Shown: positions 35,483 through 45,080 of the stretch, piece after piece | How the letters are laid out: each line of letters begins with the position of its first letter | Position numbering within the stretch: position 1 is the stretch's first letter | Assembly: GCA_030681235.1 (NCBI GenBank) | Contig: JAUXWY010000132.1 | Coordinates: 1 to 50,097, forward strand | Source: Pirellulaceae bacterium | GTDB taxonomy: Bacteria; Planctomycetota; Planctomycetia; Pirellulales; Pirellulaceae | Reading direction: 5' to 3' | Length of the DNA stretch: 50,097 nt | Position numbers and translations under genes: made by a program | The notes under the pieces: generated by a model | Database searches by the model: none | Told to the model about the DNA's origin: nothing | The model's input: the letters and a program-made list of their open reading frames with translations, nothing else

Positions 35483-37039
35483 TTACTTGCGAAACATTTG
35501 CAACATGCGATGCGTCACTAAGAATCCACCAGCCACATTGATCGTGGCAATCAGCACCGCGACCGCCGACAACAGGACGGCCGGCCGATACCAGTCCCCG
35601 GTCATTTGGAGAATTCCGCCAATCAAAATGATCCCGCTGATCGCATTGGTCACACTCATCAATGGTGTGTGCAATGCCGGAGCGACGTTCCAAATCAATT
35701 GGTAACCTACCAGACAAGCGAGCACAAACACGGTCATTCGCTGGACAAAGCCCGGCGGAGCTTCGAAGACCAGCCCAATCAACAACAAGGCTCCGACAAA
35801 GCCCAGCCCCAGCCATAACCATGGACTGCGCGAAGTTTTTTCTAGCGAGCGGTCCATCGCCGTTGGCCCACTGGAAATGGCGACCAGTCCAGCGGCTTTG
35901 GGAACGGGTGTCTCCAACGGAGGTGGTGGCCAATGCACCTTGCCTTGATGGACCACTAATGCTTGACGAATCACTTGATCGTTGAGATCGATGACCAAGT
36001 TGCCGTCGGAGCCCGGCGTCATGTCGCTGAGCAGGTTCGCGATGTTGTTGCCGTAGAGATTGGAAGCTTGAGTGGGCAAGCGGCTGGGGAAATCCACAAA
36101 TCCGATAATATGAACGCGGTTTTCCGTTTGATATTTTTCGCCCGGTCGAGTGAGTTCGCAGTTGCCGCCTTGTTCGGCAGCCAAATCCACGATCACACTG
36201 CCCGACTTCATCGACCGGACCATATCGGCCGTGATCAACTTTGGAGCCGGTTTGCCGGGAACTAAAGCGGTCGTGATAATGATGTCCACTTCGCGAGCCT
36301 GACGGGCGAACAAGTCCATTTCGGCGCGAATGAATTCGGGACTCATTTCTTTGGCATAGCCGCCCACCCCGTCGCCGGATTCCTCCACCTGCACTTCAAG
36401 GAACTCGGCGCCCATGCTTTTGACTTGATCCTTAACTGCGGGCCGCGTATCAAAGGCGCGAACCATGGCTCCCAAGCCACGCGCGGCTCCGATCGCCGAT
36501 AGTCCCGCAACGCCTGCTCCAATCACCAAGACTTTTGCCGGTGGTACTTTTCCCGCAGCCGTGATCTGCCCCGTAAAAAAACTTCCGAACGCCCCCGCCG
36601 CTTCAATCACCGCGCGATAGCCCGCAATATTGGCCATCGAACTAAGCGCGTCCATCTTCTGGGCTCGCGAGATCCGTGGAATGCGGTCCATCGCCAGAAG
36701 CGAGACTCCACGCGCCGCCGCCGCTTCCATCAGCGGGATGTTCGACGCGGGCCAGAGAAAAGAAATCGCCAGGGCTCCAGCTTTCATCCGCTCGATTTCC
36801 ATCAGCGTGGGCGGTTGTAGTTTGAGCACCACATCCGCTGTTCTCCACAATTGGTCGGCATCCACCTGGACCACCGCACCGGCCTGCGAATAGCTCTGAT
36901 TGGTCAGCGAAGAGTACTGGCCCGCATTGGATTCGACATGAACTTGGTAGCCCAGCTTCAAGAGTTTATTAAGCGATAGAGGCGTCGCGGCGACTCGACA
37001 TTCGCCTTGCTGACATTCCTGGGGAATCGCGATGATCAT
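35483..37039 (-). CDS. pntA: NAD(P) transhydrogenase subunit alpha
   Basis: 518 residues: domain I, NAD(H)-binding, from about 1 to 380 ([43 protein letters not shown] is the GxGxxG loop; [13 protein letters not shown]), and a C-terminal stretch with four hydrophobic helices (about 405-518) corresponding to the alpha-subunit part of the membrane domain. This is the E. coli-like arrangement with the A1 and A2 parts joined. AAGGA lies seven bases before the ATG. Confidence 0.97.
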   Translation of the reverse strand: MIIAIPQECQQGECRVAATPLSLNKLLKLGYQVHVESNAGQYSSLTNQSYSQAGAVVQVDADQLWRTADVVLKLQPPTLMEIERMKAGALAISFLWPASNIPLMEAAAARGVSLLAMDRIPRISRAQKMDALSSMANIAGYRAVIEAAGAFGSFFTGQITAAGKVPPAKVLVIGAGVAGLSAIGAARGLGAMVRAFDTRPAVKDQVKSMGAEFLEVQVEESGDGVGGYAKEMSPEFIRAEMDLFARQAREVDIIITTALVPGKPAPKLITADMVRSMKSGSVIVDLAAEQGGNCELTRPGEKYQTENRVHIIGFVDFPSRLPTQASNLYGNNIANLLSDMTPGSDGNLVIDLNDQVIRQALVVHQGKVHWPPPPLETPVPKAAGLVAISSGPTAMDRSLEKTSRSPWLWLGLGFVGALLLIGLVFEAPPGFVQRMTVFVLACLVGYQLIWNVAPALHTPLMSVTNAISGIILIGGILQMTGDWYRPAVLLSAVAVLIATINVAGGFLVTHRMLQMFRK

Positions 37040-37154
37040 GACTCAATCCTTCACGTCCAACACTTCTCAGCCGAGTGTATCCCAAAACGCGTCCGCCAAC
37101 AACCCAATCGATGGAACATCTTTCCAACAACCCGTCCAATATTATTCTCGAGCA

Positions 37155-38468
37155 TCATTTGGGCAGAATGACAAATGACTTCCGTTGCCCGTCTCGCAGC
37201 ACTTCGACTGGCAACGGCTTGTTTCGATGCGCGAGCGCGTGGACCAACAGATCTGTCTCGCGGACAAAGTCCTTGCGACCGTCAAACGACACCAGAACAT
37301 CGCCGGCGCGAAGTCCGGCGTGAAGAGCCCGATCGTGTGGCGCGTATTGGCCGACATGGGCGACTTCAAGCCTCGTTGGGTTCGTACGTGGATTCCTGGG
37401 TGGATCGGTAGTAACAGGCTTGAGTACCATACCGCCGATGCCGATCATCCGCAGTTGCCATGTCGACGCGCGCCAAGCGAGGTCGTCCTTCTTTCGCCAA
37501 CCATCGGCCAGCCCGATCGTGACCGTGACAAGTCGACCGTCACGTCGAACTTCTGCGTCCACCTTGCCACCCGTGGCAGGAACATGGTGCAAGACCCACT
37601 GCACATCGGCCAACGACAGCATCGGCTGGCCGCCCAGGCTTTCAATCTGGTCACCGGACTTCAGCCCAGCCATCGCAGCGGCTGAGTCTGCGTCGACCTG
37701 CAACACCGTGGCGCGCTGTTGTGGGTCCAATTTCAAACCAACGACTTTGGGATGCGGAAACGGGAACAACACTTCGTCCGGGATGTCGCCGTGGGACAGG
37801 TGGTAGTCGATCTGAGCATCGCCGATTTGATGACAGTGAATGCAGCTCTTGACCACGTTTCCCACAAAATCGAGCTGCCGCCCGTACTTCCCCTTGAGGG
37901 TCGGATACAACTCGGGCGCTTTGAACGGCGGCGGTTGTCCGCGTTTCGCCTGGAGCACCGATCGATGCGACGAGAAGTCTCGATGCAACTCCAAGGCCCC
38001 CTCCAAAGCTTTTGCCAAACCCAACGCCGACACGTCGTCCGAGTGGTGAACTCGGTCCGACCGAGTTCCGTACCGCCCATAGATCGTTCCATCGGCGTTG
38101 AACAGAAAGGCCGCATAAGATTGGTCGGTATCGAATTGGAATAACGACAGGTCGAGACCATTGGTCGAAATCTGCCGCACACACACAAACTGCTTCAGCA
38201 GTTCCTGTAGACTCGCATCCGCTTCGATCACGTCGTCGTCCAACTTGACGCATTCTTCGCAGGGAATGCAACGCAGCGTGACCAACAGCGGCTTGCCCGT
38301 CCGTTTGGCTTCGGCGAAGCCTTGATCGACATTGTTGTAAATCCAGTCCGTTGAAGTTTCGAACTTGCCCTTGTCCGCTCGAACTTTTTCTTCTCGTGTC
38401 TGGCCGCTCACCAGATTTGACCAGAGAAAAACAACAGAAAACGCAACCATGACTTCGCGGGCAAACAT
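37155..38468 (-). CDS. Exported thioredoxin-like protein with CXXCH motif and PDZ domains
   Basis: 437 residues with a signal peptide (MFAREVMVAFSVVFLWSNLVSG). About 35-160 look like a thioredoxin fold: WIYNNVDQGFAEAKRTGKPLLVTL followed by RCIPCEEC (C67, C70, C73), in the place of the usual CxxC. A second motif, SCIHCH (C209, C212, H213), is a CXXCH of the kind that binds haem c, although a metal site is possible. Two PDZ-like modules follow, at about 245-320 (AAAMAGLKSGDQIESLGGQPML) and 360-437 (ALHAGLRAGDVLVSFDGRKDF). GGGAG lies seven bases before the ATG. Likely periplasmic redox role; it stands next to pntAB but on its own promoter. Confidence 0.85.
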   Translation of the reverse strand: MFAREVMVAFSVVFLWSNLVSGQTREEKVRADKGKFETSTDWIYNNVDQGFAEAKRTGKPLLVTLRCIPCEECVKLDDDVIEADASLQELLKQFVCVRQISTNGLDLSLFQFDTDQSYAAFLFNADGTIYGRYGTRSDRVHHSDDVSALGLAKALEGALELHRDFSSHRSVLQAKRGQPPPFKAPELYPTLKGKYGRQLDFVGNVVKSCIHCHQIGDAQIDYHLSHGDIPDEVLFPFPHPKVVGLKLDPQQRATVLQVDADSAAAMAGLKSGDQIESLGGQPMLSLADVQWVLHHVPATGGKVDAEVRRDGRLVTVTIGLADGWRKKDDLAWRASTWQLRMIGIGGMVLKPVTTDPPRNPRTNPTRLEVAHVGQYAPHDRALHAGLRAGDVLVSFDGRKDFVRETDLLVHALAHRNKPLPVEVLRDGQRKSFVILPK

Positions 38469-38610
38469 CGGGAAACTCCCAGTTAATTGAGTCGGGGGGT
38501 GAACGACTCCAATATACCGGTTGTCGCGAATGTCGCCAGGACTTTCGGCGGCCCGCGTTTGGGCTTTGAACGGCTACGAAAAAACCGAGACCGTTAGTTA
38601 TGGAGAGAAG

Positions 38611-38684
38611 TGGGCGTGCCAGAACTCGAATCTGGGACCTCGTCGTTATCAGCGACGCGCTCTAACCAACTGAGCTACACGCCC
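38611..38684 (-). tRNA. tRNA-Ile (GAU)
   Basis: Cloverleaf on the minus strand. Acceptor stem GGGCGTG/CACGCCC with seven pairs; D arm GCTC...GAGC; anticodon stem CGTCG/CGACG with loop CTGATAA, hence anticodon GAT; five-base variable loop; T arm CCAGA TTCGAGT TCTGG. Including the discriminator A it is 74 bases. CCA is not encoded. No other tRNA or rRNA gene is adjacent. A run of six T lies about 27 bases downstream. Confidence 0.96.
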
Positions 38685-38745
38685 GTCAATGGACCATGCC
38701 AGGACGGCGAAATATGGCTGGTATCGACCGTTCTGTCAACCGGGT

Positions 38746-39276
38746 TCAGTTAAAGAGCAAGAGGCCAGTCGTTCCGTCGTCGTTCGATTCCCAGCGACGG
38801 CGGATCTCACGCAGACCATAGGTGCACAGGTCGAATCGATCGCTCAGACGCTGCAAAACCTCGGGCGGGGGAATTTCAGACTCGGTCTCAATCTCCGCCG
38901 CAATTTGATACGAACGGCGGCCCTGGCTGCAGAATACGACAAACGTCTGGGTGTCGTCCTGGTCGTCCCGCCGCAATGCCTCCGGGTACACGCCCGCCCA
39001 AAACAGGGTAAAGTCACCGATGTGCCGATGAATCTCGCGTTTGGCGTCTCCCAACCGATTTGCCGCCTCGGCCGCCATTTCTGTCAGCGTCAGCACGGGA
39101 CGCCCCGTCACGCCGCGGATCCGATGCACCACGTCATTGCGAACGAAACGGACCAACAAGTCCGAGATATAGTCGACCATCGGGGGATCGATCACGCCCA
39201 ATTCGGTTAGAAAAGTGCTTTCGGTCAATCCCGCGAAATACTGTTCGATTCGAATCCTGGGAGTAAAGTCATTCAT
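38746..39276 (-). CDS. Conserved-looking hypothetical protein, 176 aa
   Basis: A hydrophilic, acidic protein without signal or membrane segments. It is rich in helices (VDYISDLLVRFVRNDVVHRI, LTLTEMAAEAANRLG), with a later charged section (PPPEVLQRLSDRFDLCTYGL). I do not recognise a family. The ATG at 39274-39276 has GGAG eight bases upstream; the longer open frame to 39417 has no comparable site. It lies 61 bases upstream of the tRNA gene on the same strand, and 219 bases after the end of the cyclase gene. Confidence 0.65.
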   Translation of the reverse strand: MNDFTPRIRIEQYFAGLTESTFLTELGVIDPPMVDYISDLLVRFVRNDVVHRIRGVTGRPVLTLTEMAAEAANRLGDAKREIHRHIGDFTLFWAGVYPEALRRDDQDDTQTFVVFCSQGRRSYQIAAEIETESEIPPPEVLQRLSDRFDLCTYGLREIRRRWESNDDGTTGLLLFN

Positions 39277-39368
39277 GACGAATTCTCCGAAACTGCCAAA
39301 TTTGCCAACGTTCTTGTCAAATACGGGCCTAGCGAAACTCGCCCAGAGTCTCGGCACCTCAAAAGTGT

Positions 39369-39405
39369 GGCGAAGTCGTTTCGCCGCCCCCCGCTGGTTC
39401 GGGGG
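39369..39405. terminator. Two adjacent hairpins between the cyclase and the 176-aa gene
   Basis: GGCGAA/TTCGCC (39369-39385, five-base loop) and CCCCCG/CGGGGG (39388-39405, six-base loop) stand side by side. No T-run follows, so Rho-independent termination is unproven. Confidence 0.35.
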
Positions 39406-39495
39406 TTCGCTGTGCAAAGCTCTCTCTTAGGACACCCATACAATTCTAGTCAATACCAATACGAATTCAAATTTTTATTCGCAATTACGTAGAAA

Positions 39496-41313
39496 TCATT
39501 TCTGCTGAAGACGGATAATGCCGTCCCAATTGTAGGGAGCTTGTCGATTATGCTGCGTGATCAACATCGTCAACAAGTCCTTGGCACGGTCGGCGGCCGG
39601 AACGCGATGCAGTTGGTCATACGCCAGCTCCCACTGACCGCTTTGAAAATGGGCCAAGCCGGCGGCAAACACCCGCAAATCGTCATCCGTTAGCGGGCTT
39701 GTGGGGTACTCGGGCAACACTTCACAGACCTCGATGGGCTGTAACAAGCCCACCGGCAGGACCTTGCCCAGGCTGCGAATCCGGAACGGCAAGGGTTGAT
39801 CGTCCACTTCCAACTCTCGTTGCAAGGCCGTCACAGTCACTTGCTCCATCAAGATGGAAGTGCCCAACTGCCGGTTCATGGTTTCCAATCGAGCGGCCAG
39901 ATTCACAACGGGGCCAAAGGCCGTCACTTTCACTTGGTCTTGTGTGCCAATCTGCCCGGCGACCGCGATCCCCGACGCGATGCCCAAACCCAACTGAAAT
40001 CCATGCAAGGGGTTTTCGGGGTCGGCGGACATTTCACGAAACTGACGATGAATATCGATGGCCGCTTGGCAGGCTCGGCGCACTCGATCAGCCTGCGGCA
40101 GCGGCCAGCCCCAAAAGCCCATCGTGGCATCGCCGTGAAAATCGCCGACCACACCGCGTTGACGCATGATGTGGCTGGTCGTCACACCCAACGCTTCACT
40201 GACTCGTTGCAACAGTTGCATCAGGTCGTGAGCCATTCGCTGGCTGGCGGCGGAAAAACCACGCAAGTCGCAGAACAGAATCGAGACTTCGCATTCGCGC
40301 GGACAAAACAGGTCCTCAGGCGTTGTATATTGCAATGCGTCCAGAACGACCGGTGAGAAGAACGACCGCAAGCTGGCTTGGCGGTGTTGCAGGTGGCGCA
40401 GACTCAGCAAGCTGCCCAAGATGTTCGCGACCAGTTCGGCGTACTTGATATCTTCCTGCAGACTGCTGGCCACCGTGTCGGGCGAGTCGGAGTGATGTTG
40501 TGATTGCAGGGCACCGCTGACGTACAAGACCAGCGTCTGATTCCCCACCGGCGGCAACGGTGTGACAAAAGCCCAATCGTGAGCTTGGTCCATTTGAGTG
40601 AGTGCGATTTGGCCCCCGCCGCCTTCCCACACATGCAGAACCGTTTGTTGCTTTTGAACCGCCGACATGATCAGTCGTCGGCTGGGCTGAAAGTTCGCGT
40701 CCAGGTTCAGGCGCCGATCCCAATGCAAGACGCGTACGTCGCTGGTGCCATCCACAGGCGTCGCCGCCGTTGGAGGCGAGCCACTATCGACGACCGCGAC
40801 CACCGCGGCACTGGCGGCTTGCGAGATTCCGCCAAACACCACGTTGAGAACTCGGATGAACAGTTCTTGATCGGTGGCCACATCTTGGATCATCGCTGGC
40901 AACTCGGTCACGATCGCCAATCGCCGTTCAGCGTCGCGAAATCGGACTTCTGCCAATTTTTGTCGGCTGAACAGCTGTTCCCGAGTGGGATCGGGCAATT
41001 GCAACGTGGCATCGACCTGAGAGCCCGTGAGCGTGAACGTGGTACGTCCGATGACAAAGTGTTGGCCGGCGGATAGTTCGCACTGCTCAACCGCTTGGCC
41101 CTTGTAAAAAATCGCGTTGCGGGCACTGGGCAGCCGCGTCACGCGCAGGACGTCGCCGTTCCAATCCAGTTCGGCATGGCGTCGCGAGATTTGCGAATCC
41201 CAAGGTACGGACCACTGACACTGTTGGCGGCCCAACAGAACCGCCGTTCCTCGTTGCAACGGGCGGCGCCAGCGTCCTCGGCCGTCTTCTGCTTGGGCTA
41301 CTAGATCCGCCAT
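39496..41313 (-). CDS. FHA-GAF-class III nucleotide cyclase
   Basis: 605 residues. FHA domain at about 20-98 (RGTAVLLGRQQCQWSVPWDS with SQISRRHAEL, the S-R-H turn, then VIGRTTFTLTG). A coiled or GAF-like region lies at about 110-310. The class III catalytic domain spans about 340-500: VSILFCDLRGFSAAS with a metal Asp at 349, RQRGVVGDFHGDATMGFWG with the second Asp at 395, and VTAFGPVVNLAARLE. At the position where adenylate cyclases have Lys before GDA (DK-x-GDA) the sequence is GDF-HGDA, so substrate choice (cAMP or cGMP) is uncertain. The ATG was placed at 41311-41313 with AAGGA upstream. It is transcribed divergently from the channel gene. Confidence 0.9.
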   Translation of the reverse strand: MADLVAQAEDGRGRWRRPLQRGTAVLLGRQQCQWSVPWDSQISRRHAELDWNGDVLRVTRLPSARNAIFYKGQAVEQCELSAGQHFVIGRTTFTLTGSQVDATLQLPDPTREQLFSRQKLAEVRFRDAERRLAIVTELPAMIQDVATDQELFIRVLNVVFGGISQAASAAVVAVVDSGSPPTAATPVDGTSDVRVLHWDRRLNLDANFQPSRRLIMSAVQKQQTVLHVWEGGGGQIALTQMDQAHDWAFVTPLPPVGNQTLVLYVSGALQSQHHSDSPDTVASSLQEDIKYAELVANILGSLLSLRHLQHRQASLRSFFSPVVLDALQYTTPEDLFCPRECEVSILFCDLRGFSAASQRMAHDLMQLLQRVSEALGVTTSHIMRQRGVVGDFHGDATMGFWGWPLPQADRVRRACQAAIDIHRQFREMSADPENPLHGFQLGLGIASGIAVAGQIGTQDQVKVTAFGPVVNLAARLETMNRQLGTSILMEQVTVTALQRELEVDDQPLPFRIRSLGKVLPVGLLQPIEVCEVLPEYPTSPLTDDDLRVFAAGLAHFQSGQWELAYDQLHRVPAADRAKDLLTMLITQHNRQAPYNWDGIIRLQQK

Positions 41314-41483
41314 AGTGTCCTTGAAGTGTCCATGAGTTGGTTTCGAGTGTCCTGGAACTGGTCTTGTGAAATATCTGCGACCGCGACATGCTGGGAGCGC
41401 GCCGCCTGTGGGCCAAGTATTCCGTTCCTTCCTCCAATGCAACAGCTGCTAGCTGCCTGCAACCAAACCCGCAACGAACCACC

Positions 41484-44400
41484 ATGCGATTTCATATCCG
41501 AATCGAGCGACGGCCTCGGTGTTTTTTCTGGGCTTCTCTCGCATTCTATAGCTTGGCAGTCATGTCGCCAACGGCAAGCGGAATCTCGGCGACATTCGTA
41601 CCGTCATTCCCCGGCGCTCTCCGGCTCGGATCGGTGCAGGACGAAACGCAAGTCGCTCCGCCTGCGGCTCCGACGGTTCCTGCGCCCAACGCTCCGCTGC
41701 TCAACGGCCCGTCTCGTCCAACTCAAGATGAGATCAAAACGCAGTTGGATGCGGCATTGGAATCGGGACTGGACGAAGACAACAAGAAGAAAGTGCAAGA
41801 GTGGTACAAGTCGACCTCTGAACGATTAGCTCGCTTGGAAATGATCCCCGCTCGCTTGGCAGACTTTCAACAGCGAATCGCCACCGCCGATCGACGTGCC
41901 GCACAATGGCGGGAAACCAGTCAACTTAGTATCGAGCCCGCTCGTTTCAATTTAACGACGTCCACCTTGGCCGAGATGCAAAAGGAAGCGACCGACACGG
42001 ACACACAAATCAAACAATGGAAGGAACGCATCGCCGCTTTGGATACCGAGCGCGATGCGTTTGTCGAACGACGCCGCGAACTGACGACTCGGATCAGTTC
42101 GATGCCCGAACGATTGGCGGAAGCCAAGTTGCAATTGCAGGCCCCGCCGCCCGAAGGGGAACCACCGGCAGTCACAAAAGCTCGTCGAACCGTTGCCCAA
42201 ATTCAAATCGCGTTGTGGGAGACGGAACTGCCTGTCCTGACGTTGGAGCGGGACTACATCGATGGCGAAACGACACGCGACATTTTACGACTGGAACGCG
42301 ATTGGCTGACCGCTAGGATCGATATCGAGTCGCGTTGGCTACAACAACTCAACGAAACCGTTCATCTCAAGCGGACCGAAGAAGCCCGAATCGCGTTGGA
42401 ACAAGCCGAACAGCAACGGGCGACCGTTCCGAAACCATTGCAAACGTTGGCGGATGAAATCAAAGACTTGGCAGTTGAACAAGCCGCTCTTTCGCAAAAA
42501 ATGTCGGCTCAACAAACACAACGTGACGCCATTGCGTTGCAGCTAAAAGCGCTGCGAGAAAAATTTGAATCGACTCAAAAGAAGGTCCGAACCGTCGGCT
42601 TGACTTCAACGATCGGTTTTTTGCTCCGTCGTCAACGAAGCGATATCCCATCGAGCGTGGAACTCCACAAGTTGCGATTGGCTCCGGGCCGGATTGGCGA
42701 GGTCCAGTTGCAGTTGTTGCAAATCGACGAGCAACGCAGCGAATTGATTCTGTTTGACGAGATCGCTCGCAAGTTACTGAACTTGGGTTCCGAACCACGA
42801 GAGTGGACGCCGACCGAACGAATGCTGGCCCAACAAGCCACCGAGATGCTCAAGGCTAAACGCGACGCTTTAGATAATTTGCTTCGCAACCAAGACGCTT
42901 ACTTCAACATGTTGGTGGAGGTGGATACCGATATTCACCAACTACTACAAGTTTCGCAAGCGTATCGCAGCTACATCGACCAACGGATTTTGTGGATTCC
43001 CAGCAGTCGGCCACTTTTTCGGAACTTCGAATGGAAGAACTTGGACCAGTGGTTATTTCAGGCTGAATTGTGGCAGCAACTTGGGCAAGTGCTGGCACGT
43101 GATTTCTTTGGGCAGTGGGTGTGGTGGATCTTGTTTGGCACCGTGTGGTTTTCCATGAAACTGCAAGGGTATCACTGGCGGGCAGAAATCCAGCGTCTGG
43201 GTCGTGAAGCCAGTAGCGGGGCCTGTTCTAGTTTTCGCCCGACGTTTCAAGCTTTGGTTTATACCATTTTGATTGCGATCCCCTGGCCGCTACTGTTGTA
43301 CTTTTTTGGTTGGCGAATTGAAGCCGCGATTTCATCGGCCTCCGATGTCTTTCGAAGTCAAACCGAGATCCAAGCTGTGGGTCGAGGATTTTGTGCCGCT
43401 GCCCTGGTGCTGCTCCCGCTCGAGTGTCTGCGAAACGTCTGCCGCGAGTCGGGTTTGGGAGCGGCTCACTTTGGCTGGAATTCCGGAACGTTGCAACATC
43501 GAACGAGGCTGATTCGGTTGGTGATTTATGTCGGGCTGCCCTTGGTGTTCGTCACCACGGCGCTGCATTGGGTTGATCCGGTCTTTGGCGAAGATCTAGT
43601 CGAGCGAGTTTGTTTTTTGGTGGGTTGCGGGGTGCTGCTCTATTTGGCGTTTCGAGTCCTCGAACCGCAGCGTGGTTTGTTGCGTGGATACTACGTTAAA
43701 AATACCGGTGGTTGGGCGGAACGCCTTCGCTACGTGTGGTTCGGAATTGGGGTCACCGCCCCTGTATTTTTAGCCATCCTGGCGACGACCGGTTATTACT
43801 ACACGGCTTACGAGCTATCGGTTCGAATGTATTCCATGCTTTGGTTGATCATCGCACTGATTGTCGGCAGTCAGCTCATTGCCCGACTGATTTTGGTCGA
43901 GCGACGACGGGTGTTTATCGAGCAAGCCAAACAACGACGGGCTCATATCGCCTCCAGTACCAGCAGCGACAACAAAGACGATGCCGATGTGGCCGCGGCC
44001 GCTGCCATCGACTCCCAAAAAGACTGGCAAGACAAATTGGCCAAACAAACCAAACAGTCGCAAAATCTATTGCAAAGTGTGGGTGTGATGTTGGCGATTA
44101 TCGGCGTGTGGTTCATGTGGGCAGATGTGGTTCCGGCCTTGCGAGTGGTGCTGCAGCAGAACTTGTGGACCACGACAGAAATCGTGGCGGTGACCGCTGG
44201 CGACGGAACTTCGGTCGATGAGTCAACCACTAAAGAAGTCGTCCGACAAATCACTCCGACCGACTTGCTGCAGGTGGTGATCGTGTTGTTGATGACGATC
44301 GCGGTGTTTCGAAATTTGCCCGGATTGGTCGATATCTTGGTTTTGAATCACCTGCCCATCGATGCGTCCACGCGAAACGCGGCTGCCGCCGTATCCAGTT

Positions 44401-45080
44401 ATGTGGTGATCGTCATCGGCTTGGTTTGGTCGGCTCGTTTGGCCGGAATCCATTGGACTCAAGTCCAATGGCTTGTAACGGCGTTGACTTTTGGCTTGGC
44501 ATTTGGGCTGCAGGAAATTTTCGCCAATTTCGTTTCGGGAATCATCATTCTGTTCGAGCGACCCGTCCGCGTCGGCGATGTGGTCACCGTGGACGGAGTG
44601 ACCGGTGTGGTCACAAAAACCCGCGCCCGGGCCACCATGATTCGCGACTTTGATTTGAAAGAACTGATCGTCCCGAACAAAGAGTTTATCACGGGCCGAG
44701 TGCTCAATTGGACGTTGAGCGATGAAGTCACTCGCTTGACGCTGCCCGTGGGAATTGCCTATGGCAGTGATGTCGAGCAGGCGATTCGTTTGCTATTGGG
44801 CATCGTCCAACAACACCCCTCGGTGTTGTCCGAGCCCGCCCCTTCGGTCAATTTCGAAGCTTTTGGCGATAGCTCGTTGAATTTGATGGTTCGCGCTTAT
44901 GTGAGCAAACTTGGCGAACGCGTGCCGGTTACCAGCGAGTTATTGAGGGGCTTCTATCGCACTTTGACGGATCATCAAATCGAGATCCCGTTCCCTCAAC
45001 GCGACCTGCATATTCGCAGCATCACGGCGCAATGGCCGGAAATGCCAAAGGAATCAACACCTGGGTCAACGGGACGATGA
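41484..45080 (+). CDS. Large mechanosensitive channel of the MscS/MscK type
   Basis: 1198 residues. It has an N-terminal signal or anchor (RCFFWASLAFYSLAVMSPTA), a long periplasmic coiled-coil and helical part (about 70-500), several membrane helices (about 555-1000), and a C-terminal MscS pore and beta domain: FGLAFGLQEIFANFVSGIII, then LFERPVRVGDVVTVDGVTGVV, then LIVPNKEFITGRVLNW. This is the MscK/KefA-like size and order. These channels open on membrane tension to release ions during osmotic downshift. The ATG at 41484-41486 begins the signal-like stretch; an upstream ATG at 41388 is less likely. No strong ribosome-binding site is seen. The last 59 bases overlap the 3' end of the transporter gene on the other strand. 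Confidence 0.9.
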   Translation: MRFHIRIERRPRCFFWASLAFYSLAVMSPTASGISATFVPSFPGALRLGSVQDETQVAPPAAPTVPAPNAPLLNGPSRPTQDEIKTQLDAALESGLDEDNKKKVQEWYKSTSERLARLEMIPARLADFQQRIATADRRAAQWRETSQLSIEPARFNLTTSTLAEMQKEATDTDTQIKQWKERIAALDTERDAFVERRRELTTRISSMPERLAEAKLQLQAPPPEGEPPAVTKARRTVAQIQIALWETELPVLTLERDYIDGETTRDILRLERDWLTARIDIESRWLQQLNETVHLKRTEEARIALEQAEQQRATVPKPLQTLADEIKDLAVEQAALSQKMSAQQTQRDAIALQLKALREKFESTQKKVRTVGLTSTIGFLLRRQRSDIPSSVELHKLRLAPGRIGEVQLQLLQIDEQRSELILFDEIARKLLNLGSEPREWTPTERMLAQQATEMLKAKRDALDNLLRNQDAYFNMLVEVDTDIHQLLQVSQAYRSYIDQRILWIPSSRPLFRNFEWKNLDQWLFQAELWQQLGQVLARDFFGQWVWWILFGTVWFSMKLQGYHWRAEIQRLGREASSGACSSFRPTFQALVYTILIAIPWPLLLYFFGWRIEAAISSASDVFRSQTEIQAVGRGFCAAALVLLPLECLRNVCRESGLGAAHFGWNSGTLQHRTRLIRLVIYVGLPLVFVTTALHWVDPVFGEDLVERVCFLVGCGVLLYLAFRVLEPQRGLLRGYYVKNTGGWAERLRYVWFGIGVTAPVFLAILATTGYYYTAYELSVRMYSMLWLIIALIVGSQLIARLILVERRRVFIEQAKQRRAHIASSTSSDNKDDADVAAAAAIDSQKDWQDKLAKQTKQSQNLLQSVGVMLAIIGVWFMWADVVPALRVVLQQNLWTTTEIVAVTAGDGTSVDESTTKEVVRQITPTDLLQVVIVLLMTIAVFRNLPGLVDILVLNHLPIDASTRNAAAAVSSYVVIVIGLVWSARLAGIHWTQVQWLVTALTFGLAFGLQEIFANFVSGIIILFERPVRVGDVVTVDGVTGVVTKTRARATMIRDFDLKELIVPNKEFITGRVLNWTLSDEVTRLTLPVGIAYGSDVEQAIRLLLGIVQQHPSVLSEPAPSVNFEAFGDSSLNLMVRAYVSKLGERVPVTSELLRGFYRTLTDHQIEIPFPQRDLHIRSITAQWPEMPKESTPGSTGR

